Shown piece by piece: positions 58,401 to 63,807 of a stretch of 64,000 nucleotides of DNA. Source of the DNA: CAZCVI01 sp964502145 (GTDB lineage Bacteria; Acidobacteriota; Aminicenantia; UBA2199); assembly GCA_964502145.1 (NCBI GenBank), contig CAZCVI010000006.1:124001-188000 (forward strand), written 5' to 3'. Position numbers and translations under genes: made by a program. The notes beneath the pieces are model-generated. The model ran no database searches. It was not told the origin of the DNA and saw only the letters and a list, made by a program, of their open reading frames with translations. Each line of letters begins with the position of its first letter. The stretch's first letter is position 1.

Positions 58401-60501
58401 TGCAAAAATAAGCCAGCTCTCCATCACCCAGGATGATATTATCGCCCAATCCGCCTCCGCTGGTTTTGATATCTCTGTATGGCAATACCTCGTCACCCTT
58501 ATTGTGGGTGGGAGCACGTTTGTTATTGATAAAGAAGTCGTGCTCGAACCCCTCGAATTCTTACATGTGCTTCGCCAGGGGAAAGTCACCATTATGCAAT
58601 CTGTCCCTTCATTAATTACTGTTTTTCTTGATGTTGTCGCCTCCGAAATTCATAAAGCATGTCCTCGCTTAAGATGGTTGGTTTCCATTGGTGAACACAT
58701 CACCCCCATGCTTGCCAGGAAGTGGTATGAACAATTCCCCCACGTTAAAATATTAAATGGTTACGGCCCCACCGAGGCTTCCGATAACATCACCCATCAT
58801 GTCATCCACGAAATCCCCCCAGAAACCCAACTCACTATTCCTATTGGTAAGCCCCTTCAGAATTACCATATCTACATCCTCGACCCCAATTTATCCTTGT
58901 GTCCCGTTGGCGTCCGCGGAGAAATTTGTACCGCTGGTATCGGCGTCGGTAAAGGGTACTGGAAAGATGCAGAAAAAACCGCGTACTCGTTTATTCCCAA
59001 TCCATTTATCCATGAGATCAATGATCCCGATTATAAAACCGTTTATCGTACTGGTGATATCGGTTATTTCACGGCTGATGGTATAGTTGAGTGTTTCGGT
59101 AGAATAGATAATCAGGTCAAAATCAGGGGTAACCGCATTGAATTGGATGAGATAGAGAACCGCTTGCTGACCCACCCCCAGATCAAAGAGGTTGTGGTGA
59201 TCGCCAGGAAAAAAGAAGGCGCAGAAAAGGCGTTGTATGCTTATATTGTCTCCCATGAGTCCCAGAACCCTGATAATCAACTGAATGTTGATTTATTACG
59301 CGATTATCTCGCCGCCAATCTCCCTGATTATATGATCCCCTCGTTTTTCATTAAAATTGAAAAGATTCCCGTCACCCCCAATGGGAAAATGGATCGTAAA
59401 GCATTGGTCCGCATTGGTGAGTCCCTTTATGCCGATATTGAATATATTCCCCCTTCCACCCCTATGGAATTAATACTTGAACAAATATGGAAGGACGCCC
59501 TTAAAGTCGAGAGGGTTAGTATTTATGATGATTTTTTTGAATTGGGGGGCAATTCCTTGACCGCTATTGTCGTCATTTCTGCTCTCAAAAAAGCCATTCT
59601 TAACGCATCTTTAATTGATATCATCACCAATCCTAAATTCAAGGAACAAGCGTTGATCCTCCAGACAAAAAACATGCCAAGCGAATCCCATGAAGATGTT
59701 GCCAATAATGAGGAAACCCAGTTACTCGCTAAATTGGTATGCATTGAAAAATTAAACAAGGGTCATAATGATAGAAATATATTTATCCTTCATCCCTTGC
59801 ATGGCATGGTCAACCAATATGTGCCACTGGCTATATTATTGGAAAAAAAATTCAATGTTTATGGAATCCAGGCGAAGGGAGTAAATCCCCGCATCCCCGT
59901 TTCTTTAGCTCCAGGGGAAATGATAACCGATTACCTGGAGGAAATTCTGACTGTGCAAAAAATGGGACCTTATATTATTGCAGGCCACTGTATTGGCGCT
60001 TTTATTGGCTATGAAGTCGTGCGCAGGTTGGAGGTTCTCGGGCACACCGTGGAAAAATTAATTTTTCTTGATCATTATCCCTTTATGAAAGATCGTCCGC
60101 TCAGACGAATCCGCTTGATGGAACACTTCCCTTCTTTTCAGCGTTCTGCCCTGTCTAATTATGACAAACATTTTAAAAAAATACCCATCCCCGCCAATAT
60201 TACCGTGGGTTTGGACATTGATGACCCCCGGGTTACCAGTGCGGAAAAGGAGTCACGCAAGCAGAATGTAGAATCCCAACTCAAGCGTCTGGGTAACAAT
60301 GTGATGTCACCCGGTATTATTCATGCCCCCATGTTGATGACCCAAGCTATAAATGGCCTGTATCAGACTCTTACCGCCGAGGATTTTAAATGTATGACCA
60401 AAAGCAAAACCGATGTAATTAAAACTCCCGGCGATCATGATTCCATTTTTGCATCACCCGACGTTGAGGAATTGGCAAAGTTGATTATAAACCATGTCTG
60501 A
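44668..60501 (+). CDS. Giant NRPS, modules 9 (A-T) to 13 with thioesterase
   Basis: 5,277-aa NRPS that starts directly with an A domain and completes the assembly line. The start lies one base after the upstream stop, with AAGAGGAG inside the end of that gene, so the two proteins are translationally linked. Carrier serines are at 545, 1582, 2598, 3623 and 4963. All four C domains keep HHxxxDG. The last A domain contains a methyltransferase between a2 and a3, and the protein ends in a thioesterase with a cysteine in the nucleophile position. Pockets: module 9 D-G-Q-H-I-G-V-V-S (unassigned), 10 D-V-C-D-F-G-A-V-D (unassigned), 11 D-G-T-I-T-A-E-V-L (Tyr-like), 12 D-A-F-W-L-G-G-T-F (Val), 13 D-I-W-Q-V-I-G-D-N (unassigned). 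No MbtH-like gene is in the window. Confidence 0.97.
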   Translation: MLINKFVEQVSQTPQAIAIKTPQQEFTYEALNRYATLITHAILNTSSTLPPNGTVGLLFNHGAPMIAALLGVLKAGMVYVPLAPDYPLQRLTYMVTDAQISCLLTDAANETIAITLAQENNIPYLNIDAIKTETLPVEITEIPTNPLAYIIYTSGSTGHPKGVLQTQENVYYYVRNWIRIFSIIPSDRLTLISSFSHDGAQQDIYAALLTGATLYPFSLKRDQNAGSIELSQFLIHEQITLWHSVPSLYHYFANTLTGNEHFPLLRFIILGGEPVLTHHVFLFQKYFPHSSLANVYGQTESSVSSIWLARPDTPVDKITIGTPLDRTTIFLINTLGKEAEPLETGEIVVASPHVSPGYWHDENASEKVFTHDPKFGTLYWTGDLGCLLLNGQIEFLGRRDSQIKIRGYRIELREIESLLLQHKAIQEAAVTARKDAAGDWFIVAYLITKPTVQITVHQWREYVGNSLPDYMIPSYFVPMERFPLTTSNKIDRKALPDPEIGNLPDYIPPTTDTQLALTRIWAEVLTLPADKIGIHTNFFELGGHSLKAVALTLKIHKQFNAKVPLEEVFKRVTIQEQALYIETANKELFLSVAPAEKRSFYPLSAAQKRLYFLQNMEETSTGYNMPRVMQLEGEVHIDRLQDTFNMLIKRHDVFRTSFFMYQETPVQRVEDHVEWAIVYQDIATESIDKSINAFIRPFDLSHAPLLRVVLLRLAEDAHLFLVDMHHIISDGTSMGLLIKEFMVLYEARPLPDLQLHYQDYAVWENQRQAEITQQQAYWLTQFADEIPVLELPLDYPRPLLQQFAGNSLHFIVDTPSTNALNTLALQQGSTLYVVLLALYNVFLAKICNQDIIAIGTPTAGRRHVDLEKVIGMFVNTLVLKNNPADSKSLTFFLAEVKSNTLSAFANQDYQYDALVETVVKTRDTSRNPLFDTMFTLQNQEIPAIENPALKLTYYPYQRQTTQFDLTLICVEGTNQLGFTFEYSTALFKEETIQRFSHYFQKAISSLLANSDETISGIEIISLAEKEQVLFIFNHTEAAYPSEKTIHHLFTQQADRTPNHIALIGETNRENQLTYSQLNKNSNQLANVLIGQGILPGSIVAIMVERSIEMVIGILSILKSGAAYLPIDPQCPEDRKQFMLTDSAATLLLTKPFIQESTPITHVTPIIPITPITPITPTNPAYIIYTSGTTGKPKGVIISHQSVVNRMQFVKDTYHLDAHDVVLQKTSFTFDVSVCELFRWILPGATLCLLPTAGENQPEIILDTIVKNKVTTIDFVPSALKVFLELLTTAQAIHTCFSLRWVFIGAEVVRPELVDMFYTLMDPLAVQLINAYGPTEATVDVTAYFCSPHASVDNVPIGKPMANTRVFILNRAQVMQPIGIPGELCIAGDCLALGYLNHPELTANSFEGMSTTLEKVYHTGDSARWMMDGNIQFLGRMDHQVKIRGFRIEIGEIENRLLTHPQIKEAVVLARTDDAGDITLVAYFVTQHSLTDTQLRAYLGHYLPDYMIPAVFVPLETIPLTPSGKVDRRALPVPETKASGVYIAPRDDIEEQLVLIWCHILNRDPLLNPIGIDDNFFHLGGHSLKATALTFRIHKALHVKIPLAEVFKNPTIRGFAQYIKHAGGEQFNPIEPVEKKEYYPVSSPQKRLYFLQRFDETSTAYNLPQMIKLAGTSEPDKIAATFTSLIERHESLRTSFFMLHKEPMQRVHDVVSFTMPKHRAPVQEFVRPFDLALAPLLRVEWVYSTDHESFLMVDIHHIIADGTSMGLLFKEFMDLYEARHLVALQLHYKDYAEWEHARHNPLGQQEAYWLAEFKDEIPLLDLPLDYPRPKIKSFAGSVLQFNLDSTHTHALNQLALQQGLTLFMVLLAIYNIFLAKICNQEMILVGTPTAGRSHADLEHIIGMFINTLVLKNKPTRSKSLLSFCSEVKTNTLVAFANQDFQYEELVEKVMQYRDVSRTPLFDTMFVLQNADIPTIENSVLKLEPLSIQQHTSKFDLTLVCIEVGQQLSCIFEYSTAIFKPETIHRFSNYFHHVVSSLLANPKGFIADIELISSEEKHRILFQFNAASLGYPEQKTIHQLFAEQSERTPDHIAIIGPKNGACQLTYHELNQKSNQLAHLLIEKGICPDTIVAIMANRSIEMIIGILGILISGAAYLPIDPNYPEDRKQFMLTDSAATILLTTQFIQEAIPITPITPIPLITPTNLAYIIYTSGSTGKPKGVMVEHCSIFNTIYYRMQEYKMRPHHRALQLFSFVFDGFLTSFFTPVVSGASVVLLSEDEVKDMACIAEIILTKDITHFICVPSLYRWLLETATANELSCLKVVTLAGEQVQPDLVEKSKQLFPLLELVNEYGPTESSVLTSIHRNIQPDTVISIGKPIVNTKIFIMDKDNHFLPIGIPGQLIISGSGLARGYLNNPQLTHHSFFSLSTSSTKFYQTGDLARWLPDGRIQFLGRMDQQVKIRGFRIEPGEIENLLLKHNQIRDVVVVVTGEEISDKSLVAYFVADTEFSGTELSDYLLLSLPDYMIPLYFVPVEKIPRTLSGKIDQRALPGPEAHITDCYIAPRNEIEKNLLDIWYDILSKNPMENPIGMNDNFFLLGGHSLKATYLASRIHKAFAVKIPLAEIFNKPTISGIAQYIASAAGEKYTGIKPVEQKEYYPLSSAQKRLFFLQQMDKNATVYNISSAWNLEGVIDKPNFEKCLAQLIHRHQSFRTGFEIINDEPVQRIFDPVVFEIQYYQSAHAPFIRPFDLSQAPLLRIGLEKIAEEKHILWVDMHHIISDGESMGILVQEFASFFAGTQLPPLSLQYKDYAAWQSAQKTSQTLWEQETFWLEEFAEEFPLLDLPTDFVRPTVQSFAGDDLPFEIDLKIVDSLKAMASQVEATPYIVLLACYTIFLAKISNQEDIVVGTPTAGRRHADLENIIGMFVNTLAIRNYPVAEKRFIDFLQEVRERTLNAFDNQDYQYEDLVEKVTTTRDLSRNPLFDTMFVLQNMNIQNIETPGLKFIPWSQENKTAKFDLTLTAIEVGETMAFNFQYSTQLFTRETIQRLITYFISTLSAIVNNRETTLSNIQIISSEEKQRILYDFNNTVVKYPANKTIHQLFTEQCERTPAHIAIIGSKNIECQLTYTELNKKSDQLAHILIEKGVLPDTIVAIMVERSIEMIIGILGILKSGGAYLPIAPDYPEDRKQFMLSDSAASILLTQQFIQESTPLTPITPVTHVTPITPVTHITPTNLAYIIYTSGSTGRPKGVMVTHQNVVRLVKNTNYIEFVPGDCLLQTGALEFDASTFEIWGVLLNGLKLLIVDKETLLTTEKLKVSIQKNDVCTMWMTAPLFNQILQADSSVFVGLKNLLVGGDVLSPSHISRLRSQYSHLNVINGYGPTENTTFSTTFLIQREYNLNIPIGKPISNSTVYILDKTNHLSPIGLPGELVVGGDGLARGYLNNPQLTHDKFLSLSIPSYIIYKTGDLARWLPDGNIEFLGRIDQQVKIRGFRIELGEIENQLAKHPQIKNSVVIAHTDESGDKNLAAYFVADTPLTHTQLRAYLLKNLPAHMIPSSFTRLDQIPLTPSGKVNPRALPKPKILNHTHTYHPPDDTIQQTLVDIWANILKIAPHKIGIEDNFFELGGHSLRATVMISKVHQSFNVEMPLEHFFKNPRISHMSVYLQNAQKSSFADINPVELMEYYPQSSAQKRLFFLEHFENIGATYNMPMTIILQEKIDKKKLESTINALIVRHETLRTSFFLLGNQAVQKVYPTLNFKLEEVPADAKPVAEIVNEFIRPFDFTHPPLLRVGIAELPEQKMVLLFDMHHIVSDGTSMGVLLNDFTALFKDQELPPLKVQYKDFSIWQNNLFHTHKIFTQKQYWLDIYADIAGIPKLDMPTDYPRPAVFNFQGDNYFFTLRGEDIVRLKQFSLRHNATTFMVLLAVYNALLFKYTGQEDIIIGCDIAGRPHIDLQPIIGMFVNELPLRNHPEGHKCFNEFLNEVKKTSIKAFENQDYQFEELVDSLNTQRDPSRNPIFDAHFTCRNEEATPPVNESMAMVPYKFENPTAKFDLSIDAFERAYGLDFRFEYYTKIFNKNTIQSLSRHFLKILKEVLEKPHLSLYQIDMMEKEEKQHILFDFNKTNKEVVRDKCYTQLFEHQVDKTPHRIAIRHKNESLSYQELDNQANRLANYLRYEKNIRPNHLVGIWMNRSIYFLISILGIMKAGAAYIPIETTLPDERVKKIINNAEIGLVITEEKLSHRANRLQWECPTFHSFLIIDGDNSYVLDKDEDILLKSAAELWNYVGETASDDITGGGWLTSYTGEPFTSEEMAEYTDNTLKKLTPLLHKAMRVLEIGCASGLTMYSLAPKVGFYYGTDLSPAIIEKNKQRLLAGHYDNITLAALPAHQIDQITQKEFDLVIINSVIHTFQGHNYLRYVLQKVVPLMAEKAYLFLGDLMDQDLKQDLIQEMKNFKQANPEKNYKTKVNWSQELFVSRSFLEDIMADNPVIKHVQFSNKIHTIPNELTKFRYDALLTVDKSSSTPSQGNKKHKYQDGRSFLKQFAINRTPMPATPDDLAYVIYTSGSTGQPKGVLIHQLGMINHLYAKISQLSITQDDIIAQSASAGFDISVWQYLVTLIVGGSTFVIDKEVVLEPLEFLHVLRQGKVTIMQSVPSLITVFLDVVASEIHKACPRLRWLVSIGEHITPMLARKWYEQFPHVKILNGYGPTEASDNITHHVIHEIPPETQLTIPIGKPLQNYHIYILDPNLSLCPVGVRGEICTAGIGVGKGYWKDAEKTAYSFIPNPFIHEINDPDYKTVYRTGDIGYFTADGIVECFGRIDNQVKIRGNRIELDEIENRLLTHPQIKEVVVIARKKEGAEKALYAYIVSHESQNPDNQLNVDLLRDYLAANLPDYMIPSFFIKIEKIPVTPNGKMDRKALVRIGESLYADIEYIPPSTPMELILEQIWKDALKVERVSIYDDFFELGGNSLTAIVVISALKKAILNASLIDIITNPKFKEQALILQTKNMPSESHEDVANNEETQLLAKLVCIEKLNKGHNDRNIFILHPLHGMVNQYVPLAILLEKKFNVYGIQAKGVNPRIPVSLAPGEMITDYLEEILTVQKMGPYIIAGHCIGAFIGYEVVRRLEVLGHTVEKLIFLDHYPFMKDRPLRRIRLMEHFPSFQRSALSNYDKHFKKIPIPANITVGLDIDDPRVTSAEKESRKQNVESQLKRLGNNVMSPGIIHAPMLMTQAINGLYQTLTAEDFKCMTKSKTDVIKTPGDHDSIFASPDVEELAKLIINHV
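46421..49540 (+). other. NRPS module 10: C-A-T
   Basis: C has HHIISDG. The A pocket reads D-V-C-D-F-G-A-V-D; the final V-D is shared with Glu, Gln and Ser codes but the whole is unassigned. Carrier Ser1582. Confidence 0.84.
48136..48198 (+). repeat. In-frame 9-bp (TPI) array, module 10 A domain
   Basis: Seven units (TPI, THV, TPI, IPI, TPI, TPI, TPT). Confidence 0.9.
49541..52580 (+). other. NRPS module 11: C-A-T, tyrosine-like code
   Basis: C has HHIIADG. The A pocket reads D-G-T-I-T-A-E-V-L, one position from the Tyr code. Carrier Ser2598. Confidence 0.85.
51226..51270 (+). repeat. In-frame 9-bp (TPI) array, module 11 A domain
   Basis: Five units (IPI, TPI, TPI, PLI, TPT), the shortest complete array. 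Confidence 0.9.
52581..55650 (+). other. NRPS module 12: C-A-T, valine code
   Basis: C has HHIISDG. The A pocket reads D-A-F-W-L-G-G-T-F, the same as the second A domain of the reverse-strand NRPS, with long stretches of similar sequence around it. Carrier Ser3623. Confidence 0.88.
54280..54351 (+). repeat. In-frame 9-bp (TPI) array, module 12 A domain
   Basis: Eight units including two TPV-TH(V/I)-TPx blocks, which suggests duplication of an 18- to 27-bp block. Confidence 0.9.
57430..58260 (+). other. SAM-dependent methyltransferase inside the A domain (a2-a3)
   Basis: About 275 aa (residues 4255-4530). It begins with a GGGWLTSYTGEPFTSEEM segment and has SAM motif I VLEIGCASG (from residue 4327) and YYGTDLSP. 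These match the N-methyltransferases of NRPSs, which usually lie between a8 and a9; here the domain is between a2 and a3. N-methylation of the last residue is the likely role. Confidence 0.85.
59740..60501 (+). other. Type I thioesterase with catalytic-type cysteine
   Basis: Residues about 5025-5277. The nucleophile motif is GHCIGA with Cys5108, where most have GHSxG. The base His5257 lies in PGDHDSIF. The domain releases the finished peptide by hydrolysis or cyclization. Confidence 0.87.
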
Positions 60502-60576
60502 GGCACGATTGGAAACTAGTAAATTGGTTGCAACCAAAATTAAAATAATAAAATTGCAGAATCTTCATGTTTTAAC

Positions 60577-60605
60577 TTGATGATTGTATCAGTCTCTGGT
60601 ATAAT
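60577..60605 (+). promoter_or_regulatory. Promoter of the lipoprotein operon
   Basis: -35 TTGATG (60577-60582), 17-bp spacer and an extended -10 TGG-TATAAT (60600-60605). It separates this operon from the NRPS genes. Confidence 0.65.
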
Positions 60606-60610
60606 TAAAA

Positions 60611-60630
60611 ATTAATTTATTTAAATTAAT
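60611..60630. promoter_or_regulatory. AT-rich palindrome at the transcription start
   Basis: ATTAATTT and AAATTAAT, exact reverse complements four bases apart, located where the transcript would begin. It could be an operator, but an AT-rich chance palindrome is possible. Confidence 0.3.
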
Positions 60631-60643
60631 GGAAAATTAAAAA

Positions 60644-61837
60644 ATGAAGCGATTTTTAAGAATGGCAACACGGTTGATTATGAAACAATTCGGTATAGTG
60701 ACAGTATTAATAGTATTGATTATGACTCTTGCCTGTTCCTCTGGGAAAGATCATAATTCCAATGAAACCTACAATTTCAGCACATTTAAAGTAAAAAGGC
60801 CAGCCATATCCCATTTTTCGGAATGTGGTGAGATCAAAAAAGGAATTAAACTTGAGACATCCGATAAGTCTGTTTTTGGTTCCATTGGTCGACTGCTAAT
60901 AGATAAAAAAACCGGCGATATACTGATTGGTGATTTCGATTCCAAAAAAATGGTGCTCCGCTTCAACCAAGAGGGGAGATTTTTGACCACGTATGGCAAA
61001 ATTGGAAATGGACCACAAGAATATCAAAGATTAATTGATTTCGGTATAGCTGATAATGGTGATATCATTCTTTTAGCCAGCCCTAAATTAATAAAATTCT
61101 CCAGTTCCGGAACTTTTTTGCTTGAAAAAAAACTGGACATTGGTGCTCATAATATTGAAATTATTAAGGAAAAAATTTATTTGTCAGTTTTTCACTATCG
61201 GAATAAACGTAGAGAAAAAAAAGCCATACAAATGTATGATTTATTCTTGACCAATATTGGGGGAATTGGTCAATACGAAGAACGCTTTGAAAAATATGTG
61301 TTTTCAGGTAGCAGAACTATTGCGTCCAGTCAAAACCTTCTTTATTTTACCGATTCGTATGACCTTGGCTTGAACACCTATGATCTCACCACCCAAAAAA
61401 TCTCTCATCTCAGAATTCCTAACAATAATTCTGTTCTTGATTCCGTCTGGGAAAAGAAACATTTTATTGAAGCAGACATGACCGAGATTAAAAAACGGTT
61501 GAATTTTTTTTCAATAATTTTCCCCATGGAAAACAATCTAATTCTGTCTGAAAACCATCGGGAAAAAAAAGTATTTGACTTATGGCGCTTAAACCTTGAA
61601 AAAAAGGAAGCTATCATTTATTCCAATTTCTGCTTTTATAAAAAAAAGGAAGGAAAGGAAAAAAAGCAATTGTTTTTCAGCCAAATTGCCGGTACAGATA
61701 AAAATACTGTGATTGCAGTTTTTTTTGACCCGGAGGACTTTAATAAATATAAAAATGATTACCCCGCGTTGAAAGATATCGAATTCAAATTTGACGACAA
61801 CCCCATTCTAGCCTTCTATGAGTTCAATGAAAAATGA
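60644..61837 (+). CDS. Six-bladed beta-propeller lipoprotein, copy 1
   Basis: 397-aa protein. Its lipoprotein signal has a hydrophobic core ending MTLAC, with the lipidated Cys at residue 31. An ATG at codon 13 would give a more usual signal length but has no ribosome binding site. The body resembles six-bladed beta-propeller proteins (pfam17170-like): a repeated pattern of KTGDILIGDF, a polar turn and RFNQEGRFL, then YGKIGNGPQEY. These are common in Bacteroidota and Aminicenantes-type genomes; they bind substrates at cell surfaces, but individual roles are unknown. It overlaps the thioredoxin-like gene by four bases. It is paralogous to the gene at 62574, with an almost identical C-terminus. 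A role in export or handling of the peptide product is not supported by anything specific. Confidence 0.85.
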   Translation: MKRFLRMATRLIMKQFGIVTVLIVLIMTLACSSGKDHNSNETYNFSTFKVKRPAISHFSECGEIKKGIKLETSDKSVFGSIGRLLIDKKTGDILIGDFDSKKMVLRFNQEGRFLTTYGKIGNGPQEYQRLIDFGIADNGDIILLASPKLIKFSSSGTFLLEKKLDIGAHNIEIIKEKIYLSVFHYRNKRREKKAIQMYDLFLTNIGGIGQYEERFEKYVFSGSRTIASSQNLLYFTDSYDLGLNTYDLTTQKISHLRIPNNNSVLDSVWEKKHFIEADMTEIKKRLNFFSIIFPMENNLILSENHREKKVFDLWRLNLEKKEAIIYSNFCFYKKKEGKEKKQLFFSQIAGTDKNTVIAVFFDPEDFNKYKNDYPALKDIEFKFDDNPILAFYEFNEK

Positions 61838-62496
61838 AACTTCCAATCATAAATTCGCCTGTTATGAAATATATGAAGGTCGCCGCCATCATTCTTGGAC
61901 TGCTGATTGCCGTTATTGCCATTCGAAACAAGATTCAACTCGACCGATGCACCAGAGATTGCCACATTGCAAAAGAAACACTTGTTAACACCAAAGAAAC
62001 CAATACCAAAATAGAAGAAGCATTAATCCAAGCCCAATATGCAGCCATGATTCATCTGGGAACCACCATCAAATTGGTAAATATGAAAAAAATATTCCCG
62101 GCTTCCTCCAATCCTGAGGAGGCCTTACCGGGGAAACATCCCAAGCTATTGCTGGTATTCAGTGAATTGAGTTGCAATGTTTGCCAAGATGAGGAAACAA
62201 GGTTTGGAGTCAGTATTGCCAATGAATATGGACCCGAATTTGTGATGGCTGTCGTGTATGCCACAAACCGGCAGTATGTTGGCAGTTATGTCCGCTTGAA
62301 TCAGATCAATTTTCCTGTTTTTTATTGCCAAGATGAATCTTTCATGAAAGAAAACGGTATAAAAAATACCCCTATGATTTTTGTCCTTGATGAAGAAAAC
62401 CGAGTGATTGCATCCAATTTCCCTTTGCCAGGCCATTTAGAATATTCCGAGCCTATCCACCGATTTTGTTATCACTATTTTAATAAGAGCAAGTAA
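61834..62496 (+). CDS. Membrane-anchored thioredoxin-like protein
   Basis: 220-aa protein. Residues about 12-26 form one N-terminal membrane helix (VAAIILGLLIAVIAI), followed by a Lys/Glu-rich, probably coiled segment (about 30-70). The thioredoxin-like domain has C-N-V-C preceded by LLLVFSELS and a cis-proline-type N-T-P-M-I-F-V-L. The ATG overlaps the previous stop (ATGA) and has no ribosome binding site of its own, so translation is likely coupled. The domain should face the periplasm and act on disulfides or peroxides, but the partner is unknown. A truncated copy of this gene follows the second lipoprotein. Confidence 0.82.
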   Translation: MKLPIINSPVMKYMKVAAIILGLLIAVIAIRNKIQLDRCTRDCHIAKETLVNTKETNTKIEEALIQAQYAAMIHLGTTIKLVNMKKIFPASSNPEEALPGKHPKLLLVFSELSCNVCQDEETRFGVSIANEYGPEFVMAVVYATNRQYVGSYVRLNQINFPVFYCQDESFMKENGIKNTPMIFVLDEENRVIASNFPLPGHLEYSEPIHRFCYHYFNKSK

Positions 62497-62500
62497 AAAA

Positions 62501-62569
62501 ATGGTTCTTTCTCAAATGGAGTGGCAGGATATTGTTTTAGGTACACTGATATACATCAAAAAGAGGTAA
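62501..62569 (+). CDS. Possible 22-aa ORF before the second lipoprotein
   Basis: Reads MVLSQMEWQDIVLGTLIYIK and ends in lysine-arginine. Its final codons contain the AAGAGGT ribosome binding site of the gene at 62574. It is unrecognised and may not be translated. Confidence 0.2.
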   Translation: MVLSQMEWQDIVLGTLIYIKKR

Positions 62570-62573
62570 AAAA

Positions 62574-63731
62574 ATGAAGCGATTTTGCGCTCTACCCATA
62601 CTTATTGCTATATTAATGACGTTGCACTGCTCATCCGGGAAAAACCAATCATCCGATGAAGTCATGGATTTTGATACATTTAAAGTAAAAAGGGTTGACC
62701 TTACTCATTTCTCTCAATGTGGTACGATCAAAAAGGTAATTAAACTAGAAACCAATGACAACTCCGCTTTTGGTTCTATTTCTCGCTTGATCATAGATAA
62801 AAAAACCGGAGATATTCTGATTTTGGATACAGAATCAAGAAGAATGGTCCTGCGCTTTAATAAAGAGGGGAAATACTTGATCAGTTACGGAAAAATTGGA
62901 AATGGACCTTCAGAATATCAAGATTTATATGACTTTTGTCAGACAGAGAATGGTGATATTATCCTGTTAACCTCCCATAAACTTATCAAACTCTCCAGTA
63001 CCAATGTTCTTCTGCTTGAAAAAAGAGTGAACATTAGTTCTAGTAAGATTGAAACGATTAGGGATAAGTTGTTTGTGTTGATGATAAACGATCAATCAAA
63101 CCAGAAAGAAAAACATGCCATTGAGGTTTATGACTTATTCTTCTCCAATATCGGCGGCATCGGTCAACACGACTCGCGTTTTGAAAAATATATATTTTTG
63201 GCTAACAATAAGATTGCCACCCGTCGTAACCAGTTGTTTTATTCCCATGGATATGATTTTCAATTGAATATTTACGATTCCAACTCCCAGAAACTTTCAC
63301 GACTTCGAATTCCTAGCAATAATTCGGCACTAGATGCGGTGTGGGGAAAAAAGAATTTTACAGAAGCAGACCGGACTACAATTAAAGGGCGATTGCATTT
63401 CTTTTTATATATCTTTCCAATGGAAGACGATCTGCTGCTATATGAAATATGCAAAGATGAAAATATATATTCCATCTGGCGTTTAAACCTTGAAAAGAAA
63501 GAAGCTATTATTTATTCCTATTTTTGCTTTAATAAAAACTGGCAAGTCAAAGACCAAAATCAATTACGTTTCGAAGGTATTCTCGGTGCCTATGATAAGG
63601 GATTTATTGCCGCTTTTTTCGATGCCGAAGAATTTAATAAATATAAAAATGATTACCCCGCGTTGAAGGATATCGAATTCAACCTGGACGACAACCCCAT
63701 CCTAGCCTTCTATGAATTCAATGAAAAATAA
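62574..63731 (+). CDS. Six-bladed beta-propeller lipoprotein, copy 2
   Basis: 385-aa paralogue of the protein at 60644, with AAGAGGT five bases before the run leading to the ATG. The signal peptide is shorter and ends MTLHC (lipidated Cys at residue 19). Shared motifs are FDTFKVKRV, IDKKTGDILI, YGKIGNGPSEY, NIGGIGQ and an almost identical C-terminal 25 residues. The DNA of the 3' end is also nearly identical, which suggests recent duplication or gene conversion, while the middle has diverged. It probably belongs to the same operon. Confidence 0.85.
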   Translation: MKRFCALPILIAILMTLHCSSGKNQSSDEVMDFDTFKVKRVDLTHFSQCGTIKKVIKLETNDNSAFGSISRLIIDKKTGDILILDTESRRMVLRFNKEGKYLISYGKIGNGPSEYQDLYDFCQTENGDIILLTSHKLIKLSSTNVLLLEKRVNISSSKIETIRDKLFVLMINDQSNQKEKHAIEVYDLFFSNIGGIGQHDSRFEKYIFLANNKIATRRNQLFYSHGYDFQLNIYDSNSQKLSRLRIPSNNSALDAVWGKKNFTEADRTTIKGRLHFFLYIFPMEDDLLLYEICKDENIYSIWRLNLEKKEAIIYSYFCFNKNWQVKDQNQLRFEGILGAYDKGFIAAFFDAEEFNKYKNDYPALKDIEFNLDDNPILAFYEFNEK

Positions 63732-63802
63732 AACTTCCAATCTTAAATTCGCCCGTTATGAAATATATGCAGGTCACCGCCATCATTCTTGGACTGCTGT
63801 AA
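63730..63802 (+). pseudogene. Truncated copy of the thioredoxin-like gene
   Basis: About 72 bases aligning with the start of the gene at 61834, from AAACTTCCAATC to CTTGGACTGCTG. The original ATG has become ATA, and the fragment ends in TAA just before the 9-bp repeat element. It shows that the lipoprotein/thioredoxin pair was duplicated and the second partner lost. Confidence 0.82.
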
Positions 63803-63807
63803 TAAGG

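Larger units (their letters stand above)
55651..60501 (+). other. NRPS module 13: C-A(interrupted by methyltransferase)-T-TE
   Basis: C has HHIVSDG. The A domain starts normally to a2 (KAGAAYIPIE), is interrupted, and resumes at a3 (TSGSTGQPKG near residue 4554). Its a8 reads RGNRIELDEIE. The carrier has GGNSL (Ser4963), typical of carriers before a terminal domain. Confidence 0.87.
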
